DNA of 15,358 nucleotides from JAWLCA01 sp050485905 (GTDB lineage Bacteria; Pseudomonadota; Alphaproteobacteria; Rhodobacterales; Rhodobacteraceae). The position numbers were made by a program, and so were the translations under genes. Position 1 is the first letter of the stretch, and each line of letters starts with the position of its first letter. Location: NCBI GenBank assembly GCA_050485905.1, contig JBJHCH010000094.1, positions 1-15,358 on the forward strand. Direction: 5' to 3'. Below, piece by piece: positions 1-7,057 of this stretch. Under the pieces are notes generated by a model. It was not told the origin of the DNA. It searched no databases and was given only the letters and a program-made list of their open reading frames with translations.

Positions 1-2052
1 GGACGCGCGCAGGTCGATCAGCGTGTCGAGCCTGCCAAGCTCTTGCGTCAGCAGAGCGATTTCCGCCCGTGCCGCCTCGACAACCGATTGCGCACGATCG
101 CGCGCCGCACGTGCAGCCGCCAGGTCGGGCGCGTCGCGTGCCATCGTCTGCTGCCGTGCCAGGGCGGCATCGTGATCGGCGGAAAGGCGTTCAAGCATAT
201 CCGTCAACTCGGCCTCGCGCGCCTCCGGGTCTTCATCGGCCAACGCCGCAGTGGCCCGGCCAAGCCGGTCGGCGGCACCCTCTGAGGCTGCAGCGGCGCG
301 CGCGGTGCGGTCCCGGCAGGCGTCCCTTCGGCTGCGCGCGGCCTCACGCGCCGTATCTGCCTGCTGCCGGGCCGCTTCTGCCTTATCCAGATTTGCCTGC
401 GCATCGGCGCTGTCGGGCAGATCATCGCCGTTCGCCGGTTCGGGGAGCGCCGCCAACCGCGCCTGCAGCGCCTCGATCCCCTCGGGCGCCAGGATTCGAA
501 GCTGAGCGGCGATCTCATTGGCTGTGGTCTGGGCTTCCTGGCGCGCATTTGCGGCCTTGCGGGCATTGTCACGATCCGGCTGACCAAGCCGGTCAAGCGC
601 GGCTTGCAGCGCCGCTTCAGCATCGGCGACTGCGGAGCCGCCGCCTGCCGTTTCCCCAGGATGGATTGACAGTTCCCCAAGGCCGCGCAACGCAAGGACA
701 CTCGGTCTGCTAATCGCAAGGGCCTGCCCGTCCGTCAGCGGCGTCCCGTCGAGCGTGGCGCCCCCGGCCCCGCCCGCAGAGTGTGACATCGTGATCTGCA
801 CCGAGCCCGCGTCGCGTAGTCGCCGCGCAGTGACAATCGCCTGATTGAGCGCGTCCAGCTCGACCAGTTCCTCGGACGTCGGGCCGCTGGCAGCGCGAGC
901 GCGGACCACTTCCTGCGCGCGGCGCAAGACCTCCGCCTGTTCAATCCGCTGCGCAAGCTCCGCTCGCTGACGCTGGTTCTCCAGTGCAGCCTCGTGCCGC
1001 AGTGCTGCCGTGAGGATGCGCGCCGCGGCTACGGCCGTTGCGCGCGCGGTTTCCGATGCCCGATCTGCGGCGGCTAACTCGGCCTCTGCCTCGGCAAGCG
1101 ACTTTTCGGCCGCCATGCGTTCCAGCCCGGCGGTTTCGGCGGCCCGATTTGCCTCTGCCACCTCACGCCGCGCCGCGCGTAGCGAGTCGAGCGCCTGTGT
1201 CGCCCCACGAAGCTTCAGAGCGGCCATCTTCACGGCCTCATCGGCGGCCGTCAGGTCATCGGCGTGACGCTCTGCCCGCGCCAATGCCGATGTGGCCTCG
1301 GCCAGCCGCCCCTGCCGCGCAGCGGTTGCTTCGGGATCGCACAACTCGACCAGCGATCGGCGAACTTCGCGCCGCCGAGCGAGTGCCTGACTGAGATTCT
1401 CCGCTTGTTCAGCCAGCATCGCGCGCCGCGCGTCCAGGGCCTCCACCTCTTTCTGCGCCGCGGCCAGCGGCCCGTCACTTCGCACGCGACCGGTCGGGGT
1501 CTGGTAGCGGGCCAGTTCCTCACGACAGCGGCGAAGCGCAGCATCCATGCGCCGACCGCCCGTCATCGCCTCGACCTCCCCGGTCACCGACGACAGCAGA
1601 TCGCGCCGAGCCTCGAGCCCGCCCGCATCATACTGGGACAGCGCCGTGAGCCCTTGCCGAACCCAGAGCAGGCCCGTCGGTCCCGCGCTGCCGCCCAGCA
1701 GCCGGGCAAGCCAGGCTTCGGCGTCGTCGGCCTGAGCGATCAATCGCCCCGCCTGCGTCACCTTCGCCTGAGAGCGCGACAGCCAACGCTTCTCGATCAG
1801 AAAAAGGCCATGCTCGGTCTCGACCTCGACTGCGACCTCCGGCGCGCCACCGGCATGGGGTTGCAGCGCCTTGATCGACTTCTTGGCCGATCGATGGGGC
1901 TCTAGGAAAACAGCCTGAACGGCATCGAACAACGTCGATTTTCCGCGCTCATTCGGTGCCGACAGGACGTTCAATCCGTCGCCAATGGCATCGATCAACA
2001 CCGGTGTCGTGAACCGGCGGATGTTGGACAGGCGGATGCGGCGCAGCTTCAT
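1..2052 (-). CDS. SbcC/YhaN-like AAA ATPase with long coiled coil (C-terminus beyond window)
   Basis: The frame is open from ATG at 2052 to the window edge: 684 residues, C-terminus missing. It starts MKLRRIRLSNIRRF, the usual beginning of SMC/SbcC/RecF-type ATPases, which bind ATP at an assembled head and act on DNA ends. A Walker A motif APNERGKST lies at residues 32-40 (Ala replaces the first Gly). A Q-loop-like LLWVRQG is near 128-134 and a VTGEVEAMTGGRRMD segment near 155-169 resembles YhaN-type proteins. From about 185 on it is Ala/Glu/Arg-rich heptad-like sequence, broken near 415-467 by a short glycine/beta-rich segment; no CxxC zinc hook is visible. Walker B and signature motifs should lie beyond the edge. 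The ATG overlaps the nuclease gene's TGA (ATGA), implying translational coupling and a nuclease/ATPase complex. Family assignment is firm; YhaN versus SbcC is less certain. Confidence 0.85.
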   Translation of the reverse strand, partial: MKLRRIRLSNIRRFTTPVLIDAIGDGLNVLSAPNERGKSTLFDAVQAVFLEPHRSAKKSIKALQPHAGGAPEVAVEVETEHGLFLIEKRWLSRSQAKVTQAGRLIAQADDAEAWLARLLGGSAGPTGLLWVRQGLTALSQYDAGGLEARRDLLSSVTGEVEAMTGGRRMDAALRRCREELARYQTPTGRVRSDGPLAAAQKEVEALDARRAMLAEQAENLSQALARRREVRRSLVELCDPEATAARQGRLAEATSALARAERHADDLTAADEAVKMAALKLRGATQALDSLRAARREVAEANRAAETAGLERMAAEKSLAEAEAELAAADRASETARATAVAAARILTAALRHEAALENQRQRAELAQRIEQAEVLRRAQEVVRARAASGPTSEELVELDALNQAIVTARRLRDAGSVQITMSHSAGGAGGATLDGTPLTDGQALAISRPSVLALRGLGELSIHPGETAGGGSAVADAEAALQAALDRLGQPDRDNARKAANARQEAQTTANEIAAQLRILAPEGIEALQARLAALPEPANGDDLPDSADAQANLDKAEAARQQADTAREAARSRRDACRDRTARAAAASEGAADRLGRATAALADEDPEAREAELTDMLERLSADHDAALARQQTMARDAPDLAAARAARDRAQSVVEAARAEIALLTQELGRLDTLIDLRAS

Positions 2053-3170
2053 GCGACGCCGCCGCGCAGATAGCCGTAAAGCCGGTTCAGCGCAGCGGCA
2101 GCCACATGCCGCTCATCATCGGATGCACCGGCATTGGTCGCGTCGTCCCGCAACGCCTCGGCCGCCAGTCGCAATGCCCCGCCCCGGTCGATCTCGTCCA
2201 GATCGGCGACGTCGAACTCGGTTTCCAACGCATCGGTCGCAAGCGCAAAATACCCAAACTCCGGCGCAACCAGTTCTGCAGCCTCTCTCAGTATGGCCTG
2301 ATCTGACAGCCGCGCCCGGCCTTCGGCGCGCAACGACAGCAGCGTGTCGCGGCGACCAGAGGCAGGAAGGAGTGCATGGAGCGCGGCAGCCGCATCCTGA
2401 CCCGGCAGCAGCGGTAGAGGGCGACTGCCCCAGTGAATGCGACCGGTTTCGACACGCTCCACCAAAGGCTCCACGCCGGACGCGGTCAGTGTGACCAACA
2501 GGCAGACGCCACGACCGTCATGGCGGAAGCGATCATATTCGGGCGAGCCGGAGTAATGCGTGCGCGCCGTGATCTGCTTCGCCCCATGCCAGTCGCCGAG
2601 CGCGAGGTAGTCCAGCCCCGCGCGGCTGTCGCGGTCCGGCCGGATCGTGCCTTCCGCCTCCTCGTCGAAACCGACAACCGAGCCGTGTGCCAAGCCGATG
2701 CGAAGCGTGCCATCGGGCGTAGCAAGGGCAACAAGGGATTCGGTCAGGTCGCGGCCCGGAAAGCGCCGGGTGACCGGGGCGGGCAGCAGGGTCACGCCGG
2801 GGGCGAGATTTACCGGCGCGGTCTCTGTCAACGGATGCACGTTGCCGGGGGCGTCGCGCAGGACACGGCTCCACAACGCCTCGGCACCAAGGCTGTCGTG
2901 ATTGCCGGGCAGTAACCACCAGTGCAGCCCCGGATCCTCGGCCATTGCCGCCATGGCCTGACGTAACACCGGCGCAGAGGGGGTTTCGGTATCGAAGATA
3001 TCGCCCGCGACCAGCACGTTGGCGGCACCACCTGCGCGGGCCACCGCAGCGAGCTTCGAGACAGCCTCGTGCCGTGCCTCGGCCAGACGCCCCCGAAGAT
3101 CCTCGGGAAATGTGCCAAAGCGACGGCCGAGGTGCAGGTCAGAGGTGTGGACGAAACGGAACGGCGTCAT
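2049..3170 (-). CDS. SbcD/Mre11/YhaO-like DNA repair exonuclease (metallophosphoesterase)
   Basis: A 373-residue calcineurin-like phosphoesterase, probably the nuclease partner of the downstream ATPase, cutting DNA ends in a two-metal site in the cytoplasm. Visible motifs in order: SDLHLG (D11, H13), AGDIFDTETP (D57, D60), LPGNHD (N90, H91), LAHGS (H162), then LGDWHG (D193, H195) where Mre11/SbcD proteins normally have GHxH, followed by YSGSPEYDRF at 206-215, the usual strand after the metal site. The C-terminal 150 residues are the less conserved accessory region. Length fits SbcD/YhaO (about 340-420). It begins 18 bases after the yqeY homologue's stop and its TGA overlaps the ATPase start. 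No strong Shine-Dalgarno is seen, consistent with read-through from the upstream gene. The D193 substitution is the only odd catalytic feature. Confidence 0.88.
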   Translation of the reverse strand: MTPFRFVHTSDLHLGRRFGTFPEDLRGRLAEARHEAVSKLAAVARAGGAANVLVAGDIFDTETPSAPVLRQAMAAMAEDPGLHWWLLPGNHDSLGAEALWSRVLRDAPGNVHPLTETAPVNLAPGVTLLPAPVTRRFPGRDLTESLVALATPDGTLRIGLAHGSVVGFDEEAEGTIRPDRDSRAGLDYLALGDWHGAKQITARTHYSGSPEYDRFRHDGRGVCLLVTLTASGVEPLVERVETGRIHWGSRPLPLLPGQDAAAALHALLPASGRRDTLLSLRAEGRARLSDQAILREAAELVAPEFGYFALATDALETEFDVADLDEIDRGGALRLAAEALRDDATNAGASDDERHVAAAALNRLYGYLRGGVA

Positions 3171-3188
3171 GGCTGCGACCGGGGCCGC

Positions 3189-3647
3189 CTAGCCCAGGCG
3201 ATCCTTTACCATCGGCCCCACGGAACCGAAATCCATCTGGCCGGCATGTTTCGCTTTCAACACGCCCATCACACGCCCCATGTCGCGGATCGAACTTGCG
3301 CCGATCTCGGCTATAGCCGCGTCGACCGCGGCCTCGACCTCCTCATCCGAAAGGCGGCGGGGCAGGTAGCTTTCGATAACCTTCACCTCGGCCAGTTCCT
3401 GCTCGGCAAGTTCCAGTCGGCCACCCTCTTCATAGGCCCGCGCGCTTTCCTGCCGCTGCTTCACCATGCGGCCGAGGATCGCCAGCACGTCGGCATCGCT
3501 GACGCCTGCATCCTTTCCCTCTCCACGCAATGCGATGTCACGATCCTTGATCGCGGCAGAGATCAGACGAAGCGTCGATAGCCTTTCGCTCTCGCGCGAT
3601 TTCATTGCAGATTTCAGATCGGCGGCAAGCCGGTCGCGCAGCGTCAT
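3189..3647 (-). CDS. yqeY: GatB/YqeY-domain protein
   Basis: A 152-residue YqeY family protein. The family resembles the tRNA-binding tail of the amidotransferase subunit GatB; its exact role is unsettled. Typical features are the N-terminal MTLRDRLAADLKSAMKSR, TLRLISAAIKD, a Gln/Lys helix LGRMVKQRQESARAYEEGGR, and the C-terminal ESYLPRRLSDEE and MGRVMGVLKAKHAGQMD. I chose the ATG at 3647 because homologues begin at this position; an in-frame ATG at 3665 would add six residues (MGTSRI). A GGGGA eleven bases upstream of 3647 is a distant ribosome site; nothing better precedes 3665. It is divergent from carA, an arrangement I recall from other alphaproteobacteria, and is probably the first gene of an operon with the nuclease/ATPase pair. 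Confidence 0.88.
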   Translation of the reverse strand: MTLRDRLAADLKSAMKSRESERLSTLRLISAAIKDRDIALRGEGKDAGVSDADVLAILGRMVKQRQESARAYEEGGRLELAEQELAEVKVIESYLPRRLSDEEVEAAVDAAIAEIGASSIRDMGRVMGVLKAKHAGQMDFGSVGPMVKDRLG

Positions 3648-3682
3648 GATCCGTGACGTCCCCATGTCGGTTGAATGGCCTT

Positions 3683-3711
3683 ACTCTATCCAGATCGTGG
3701 GAGTCACACAA
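3683..3711 (-). promoter_or_regulatory. Candidate promoter of the yqeY-nuclease-ATPase operon
   Basis: Read on the minus strand, TTGTGT (3711-3706) is followed after 17 bases by TAGAGT (3688-3683). Transcription would start near 3676, just upstream of both candidate yqeY starts. The -35 box overlaps one copy of the CACACAAC repeat. Pattern match only. Confidence 0.35.
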
Positions 3712-3726
3712 CTCTGCGCACACAAC
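3705..3726. repeat. Two direct copies of CACACAAC, 14-bp period
   Basis: Perfect 8-bp copies lie at 3705-3712 and 3719-3726, separated by TCTGCG, in the divergent yqeY/carA spacer. One copy overlaps the predicted -35 box for the leftward operon. This could be a tandem regulator site or chance; no regulator is known to me for this motif. Confidence 0.4.
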
Positions 3727-3772
3727 GGTTCAATGTATTGTTTTCTAATAATATTACTGAATGCCCGCCGCC

Positions 3773-3801
3773 TTGACCCCGCGCCCGGCCGCGCATAGGT
3801 T
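3773..3801 (+). promoter_or_regulatory. Candidate sigma-70-type promoter of carA
   Basis: TTGACC (3773-3778), 17-base spacer, TAGGTT (3796-3801); with a 16-base spacer the -10 reads CATAGG. Transcription would start near 3808, about 19 bases before the carA ATG. The -35 is the best in the spacer. Upstream, 3730-3765 is a markedly AT-rich tract in otherwise GC-rich DNA, as an UP-element or regulator site might be. No attenuator-like structure was seen. Confidence 0.4.
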
Positions 3802-3826
3802 GCGCCCGTCCCGCCCGGAGAGAACC

Positions 3827-4990
3827 ATGACCGCAGCACACCCCCTGCCCCGTCCGACCGCGTGCTTGGCGCTGGCCGATGGAACACTCTTCTACGGTCG
3901 CGGCTTCGGCGCCACGGGCGAGGTCGTGGCAGAACTCGTCTTCAACACGGCGATGACCGGCTATCAGGAGATCATGACCGATCCCAGCTACGCCGGGCAG
4001 GTCGTCACCTTCACCTTTCCCCATGTCGGCAATGTCGGGGTAACGCCCGAGGATGACGAGACCGCAGACCCCGTGGCCGCGGGCATGGTGGTGAAATGGG
4101 ATCCGACCGAGCCATCGAACTGGCGCGCAGCGGGCGAGTTGACCGAGTGGCTCAGCCGCAAGGGCCGGATCGGCATCGGCGGCATTGACACGCGGCGGCT
4201 GACGCGCGCGATCCGCCAGCAGGGTGCGCCGCACGTTGCCTTGGCGCATGATCCGGACGGGAAGTTTGACATCGCGGCGCTGGTCGCGCGGGCGCGCGAA
4301 TGGCGCGGCCTTGTCGGCCTCGACCTTGCACGAGAGGTAAGCTGCGCCCAAAGCTATCGCTGGGACGAGATGCGCTGGGCGTGGCCGAAAGGCTACGCAC
4401 GGCAGGAGGCGGCGGATCTGAAGGTTGTCGCCATCGACTATGGCGCAAAGCGCAACATCCTGCGTTGCCTCGCCTCGACCGGCTGCGATGTGACCGTGCT
4501 GCCCGCGACCGCAACGGCCGAGGATGTGCTGGCACTGAACCCCGATGGAGTGTTTCTGTCGAATGGCCCCGGCGACCCGGCGGCGACGGGCGACTATGCC
4601 GTGCCGATGATTCGCGGCGTGCTTGACCGTGGTCTGCCGGTTTTCGGAATTTGCCTCGGCCACCAGATGCTCGCGCTGGCGCTTGGCGCAAAGACCGTAA
4701 AGATGAATCACGGTCATCATGGCGCCAACCATCCGGTGAAGGATCTGGAGACCGGCAAGGTGGAGATCACCAGCATGAACCACGGCTTCACCGTCGACAG
4801 CCAGACCCTGCCCGCCGGCGTGATAGAAACCCATGTCAGCCTTTTCGACGGCTCGAACTGTGGCATCCGTGTTGCCGACCGGCCAGTGTTTTCGGTCCAG
4901 TACCACCCCGAGGCGAGCCCCGGCCCGCAGGACAGTTTCTACCTGTTCGAACGCTTCGCCGGGGCCATGCGCGAGCGTCGCGCGGCCTGA
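3827..4990 (+). CDS. carA: Carbamoyl-phosphate synthase small (glutaminase) subunit
   Basis: CarA hydrolyses glutamine and channels ammonia to CarB to make carbamoyl phosphate for arginine and pyrimidine synthesis. The 387-residue length is typical. The N-terminal CPSase domain has FNTAMTGYQEIMTDPSYAGQ (about 39-58) and GIGGIDTRRLTRAIRQQG (about 116-133). The class I amidotransferase domain (from about 198) has SNGPGDP (245-251), the nucleophile C276 in FGICLGHQ, and H360/E362 in QYHPEASPGP, so the triad is intact. The ATG at 3827 is preceded by GGAGAG; an in-frame ATG at 3761 would add 22 residues of low-complexity sequence lacking family similarity. carB is not adjacent, which is common in alphaproteobacteria. 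Divergent from yqeY; the next gene begins 113 bases downstream and probably has its own promoter. Confidence 0.97.
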   Translation: MTAAHPLPRPTACLALADGTLFYGRGFGATGEVVAELVFNTAMTGYQEIMTDPSYAGQVVTFTFPHVGNVGVTPEDDETADPVAAGMVVKWDPTEPSNWRAAGELTEWLSRKGRIGIGGIDTRRLTRAIRQQGAPHVALAHDPDGKFDIAALVARAREWRGLVGLDLAREVSCAQSYRWDEMRWAWPKGYARQEAADLKVVAIDYGAKRNILRCLASTGCDVTVLPATATAEDVLALNPDGVFLSNGPGDPAATGDYAVPMIRGVLDRGLPVFGICLGHQMLALALGAKTVKMNHGHHGANHPVKDLETGKVEITSMNHGFTVDSQTLPAGVIETHVSLFDGSNCGIRVADRPVFSVQYHPEASPGPQDSFYLFERFAGAMRERRAA

Positions 4991-5035
4991 TCGCCGCAGA
5001 CACGTAAACGAACGGTTTCAGGCCGGTGCGCATGG

Positions 5036-5051
5036 TTAATGCGCCGTTAAC
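5036..5051 (+). promoter_or_regulatory. CtrA-type binding site TTAA-N7-TTAAC
   Basis: TTAA (5036-5039), seven bases TGCGCCG, TTAAC (5047-5051) matches the published full CtrA consensus exactly, inside the slightly longer palindrome GGTTAA...TTAACC (5034-5052). A further TTAA half site is at 5091-5094. It lies 52 bases before the start of the MshEN-glycosyltransferase gene. TTAA is rare in DNA this GC-rich, which favours a real site. Whether CtrA would activate or repress cannot be read from the sequence. Confidence 0.6.
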
Positions 5052-5060
5052 CTATTGCCC

Positions 5061-5092
5061 AACAATTTGTGGGGGTTTCGCCACGAATTGTT
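5061..5092 (+). promoter_or_regulatory. 12-bp inverted repeat (hairpin or operator) before the glycosyltransferase gene
   Basis: Left arm AACAATTTGTGG (5061-5072), 8-base loop, right arm CCACGAATTGTT (5081-5092): 11 of 12 positions pair. There is no following T tract, so a carA terminator is unlikely. The right arm ends directly before the AAGG (5093-5096) that is the probable ribosome site of the ATG at 5104. It could be a dimeric-regulator operator or an mRNA stem next to the ribosome site. Confidence 0.5.
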
Positions 5093-5103
5093 AAGGTTTC
5101 GGC

Positions 5104-7029
5104 ATGACGCCCCCGGTGCACCCAGTCGCGACGAATCTCCATCTGGTGCCGGCGGGCACGGTCGCTGCGACCGCCGCGCCGGACCAGGCGCAGACCCCAC
5201 CCAGACAGCTTCGCCCGCTGGGCCAGTTTCTTCTCGAAGCCGGCGCCGTCTCTCCATCCGATCTGGTCGATGCGCTGGCGCTGCAGGCACGGCACAACGC
5301 ACCCTTGGGCCGCGTACTGCTGGCCAACGCGATGGCGGAAGAAGACGCCCTGCTGGCCGCGCTTTCCCGGCAGACGAGCGCAGAAATCGTCGATCCGGAT
5401 CGCCATCCCCCCGACCCGCGCCTGATTGATGTCTTTGGCGCCGCGCGCTGCCTGCGCAGCCGCGTTCTGCCTTGGCGCCGCGCAGGCGAGTTCACCGTTG
5501 TCGCCGTTTCCTCGATCGAGGATTTCGAGCATATGCGGGCCGAGCTTCAGGCGGCCTTTGGCCCGGTCGTCATGGCCTTGGCCAGCGAGGCGGCGCTGCA
5601 GGCGGCAATCCTGTCGCGCCGCAGGCGCGATCTTGCGCGGCGCTGCGAGACCCGAACGGCCGAGGATGAAAGCTGCCGCCGCTGGCCGGCGGCAGCCGTG
5701 CGACGCGGCGCGCTGGCCGTACTCACGGCGTCGCTCATCCTTGGATATGCCGCACCCGCCCTGCTGATCGGGGTGCTGGTCGCCTGGGCTGGGGTTGCAC
5801 TCCTCGCCTGCACCGCGCTGAAGGCAGCCGCGCTGATCTCGCACCTGCGCCGGGAAAAGGTCGCGGAGACGCCGCTCGAAACCGGCATTGCCACCATCGC
5901 GCGGCTCCCCACGGTGTCGATCCTGGTACCGCTGTTTGACGAGAAGGACATCGCCGCCCGGCTCGTCACACGCCTGTCGCGGCTGGATTATCCGAGGGAA
6001 CTGCTCGACGTCATCCTGGTGGTGGAAGAAGATGACATGACCACCCGGGTCGCGCTGGCGAAGTCGCATCTGCCGCCCTGGATGCGGATCGTCATCGCGC
6101 CACATGCGCCGCTGCGCACCAAGCCGCGGGCACTGAACTTCGCGCTGGATTTTGCCCGCGGCACCATCGTCGGCGTCTACGATGCCGAGGATGCGCCGGA
6201 ACCGGACCAGATTCATCGCGTTGTGGCGCGGTTCCACGAACGCGGCTCGGAACTTGCCTGTGTGCAGGGGGTGCTGGACTACTACAATCCACGCACCAAC
6301 TGGCTCTCGCGCTGCTTCACCATCGAATACGCCTCGTGGTTCCGCATCGTCCTGCCGGGGCTGGAGCGGCTGGACCTTCCGGTGCCGCTGGGTGGGACCA
6401 CCCTGTTCTTCCGCCGCCACGTGCTGGAGGAACTGGGCGGCTGGGACGCCCATAACGTGACCGAGGATGCCGACCTCGGCATCCGGCTGGCTCGCCATGG
6501 CTACCGGACCGAACTGCTGGACACGGTGACAGAGGAAGAGGCGAATTGCCGCCCGCTCGCCTGGGTGCGGCAGCGGTCGCGCTGGCTGAAAGGCTACGCG
6601 ATGACCTATGCGGTGCACATGCGCGACCCCGCGCTGCTGCTGCGGCAACTGGGGTGGTGGCGGTTCACGGGCGTGCAGGTGCTGTTCGCCGGAACGCTGA
6701 CGCAATACCTGCTGGCGCCGGTGATGTGGTCGTTCTGGCTCGTCATCCTCGGCTTCTGGCATCCGCTGGTCGGGGTCATGCCGACCGCCGCATTCTGGAT
6801 ACTTGGCGGGCTGTTCGCGCTTAGCGAGGCGTTGAACTGGGTGATCGGCTGGTGCGCCGTCGCAGACCGCCGCCACCGCTTCCTGCGCCCATGGGTACCG
6901 ACGCTGCACTTCTATTTCCCCCTCGGCGCGCTCGCCGCCTACAAGGGCGCGTGGGAGCTTCTGACCAATCCCTACTACTGGGACAAGACCGCGCATGGTC
7001 TGTTCGACAGAACAGAACCCAAGCAGTAA
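5104..7029 (+). CDS. Membrane glycosyltransferase family 2 with N-terminal MshEN-type c-di-GMP-binding domain
   Basis: A 641-residue inner-membrane GT2 protein, probably making or exporting a surface polysaccharide. Residues 38-61 and 67-90 are two 24-residue repeats, each LG-x2-LL ... L-x3-L-x2-Q, five residues apart: the tandem c-di-GMP motif of MshEN domains (related to the GspE N-terminus). The first-position Arg is Pro in both, and the repeat-2 Gly is Ala. The domain runs to about 170. Two membrane helices (about 202-245) follow, then the GT2 domain: VSILVPLFDE (271-280), VVEEDD (306-311), DAED (360-363), TED (453-455), and QRSRW (490-494), the processive-synthase signature. C-terminal hydrophobic segments lie near 522-545, 547-585 and 600-612. 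NfrB and XagB-like proteins combine the same parts. The ATG has AAGG seven bases upstream. Product unknown. Confidence 0.9.
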   Translation: MTPPVHPVATNLHLVPAGTVAATAAPDQAQTPPRQLRPLGQFLLEAGAVSPSDLVDALALQARHNAPLGRVLLANAMAEEDALLAALSRQTSAEIVDPDRHPPDPRLIDVFGAARCLRSRVLPWRRAGEFTVVAVSSIEDFEHMRAELQAAFGPVVMALASEAALQAAILSRRRRDLARRCETRTAEDESCRRWPAAAVRRGALAVLTASLILGYAAPALLIGVLVAWAGVALLACTALKAAALISHLRREKVAETPLETGIATIARLPTVSILVPLFDEKDIAARLVTRLSRLDYPRELLDVILVVEEDDMTTRVALAKSHLPPWMRIVIAPHAPLRTKPRALNFALDFARGTIVGVYDAEDAPEPDQIHRVVARFHERGSELACVQGVLDYYNPRTNWLSRCFTIEYASWFRIVLPGLERLDLPVPLGGTTLFFRRHVLEELGGWDAHNVTEDADLGIRLARHGYRTELLDTVTEEEANCRPLAWVRQRSRWLKGYAMTYAVHMRDPALLLRQLGWWRFTGVQVLFAGTLTQYLLAPVMWSFWLVILGFWHPLVGVMPTAAFWILGGLFALSEALNWVIGWCAVADRRHRFLRPWVPTLHFYFPLGALAAYKGAWELLTNPYYWDKTAHGLFDRTEPKQ

Positions 7030-7030
7030 A

Positions 7031-7057
7031 CCGCCACCCTTCCAAGGGGTCAGGCGG
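7031..7057. terminator. Imperfect stem between convergent genes
   Basis: CCGCC-a-CCCTT, loop CC, AAGGG-gtca-GGCGG lies between the glycosyltransferase stop and the convergent GntR gene, overlapping the latter's TGA. It could act as a weak two-way terminator, but it has an internal bulge and no T tract. Confidence 0.25.

Noticed and set aside
69..713. Plus-strand open frames opposite the ATPase
   Set aside because: Pro/Arg/His-rich shadows; the minus frame is open for 684 codons with a Walker A motif.
3761..3826. Upstream in-frame ATG for carA
   Set aside because: It overlaps the predicted promoter, has no ribosome site, and adds a non-conserved Pro/Arg-rich stretch.
3704..4906. 400-codon open frame antisense to carA
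   Set aside because: CarA on the plus strand has an intact catalytic triad; the antisense frame has no family features.
5061..5092. Hairpin as a carA terminator
   Set aside because: No T tract follows the stem, and it lies 70 bases past the stop right at the next gene's ribosome site; a regulatory role fits better.
5047..6996. 649-codon open frame antisense to the glycosyltransferase
   Set aside because: It lacks recognisable motifs and is rich in Arg, Gly, His and Gln, as expected from the complement of a high-GC gene. The plus-strand frame has a full set of GT2 motifs.
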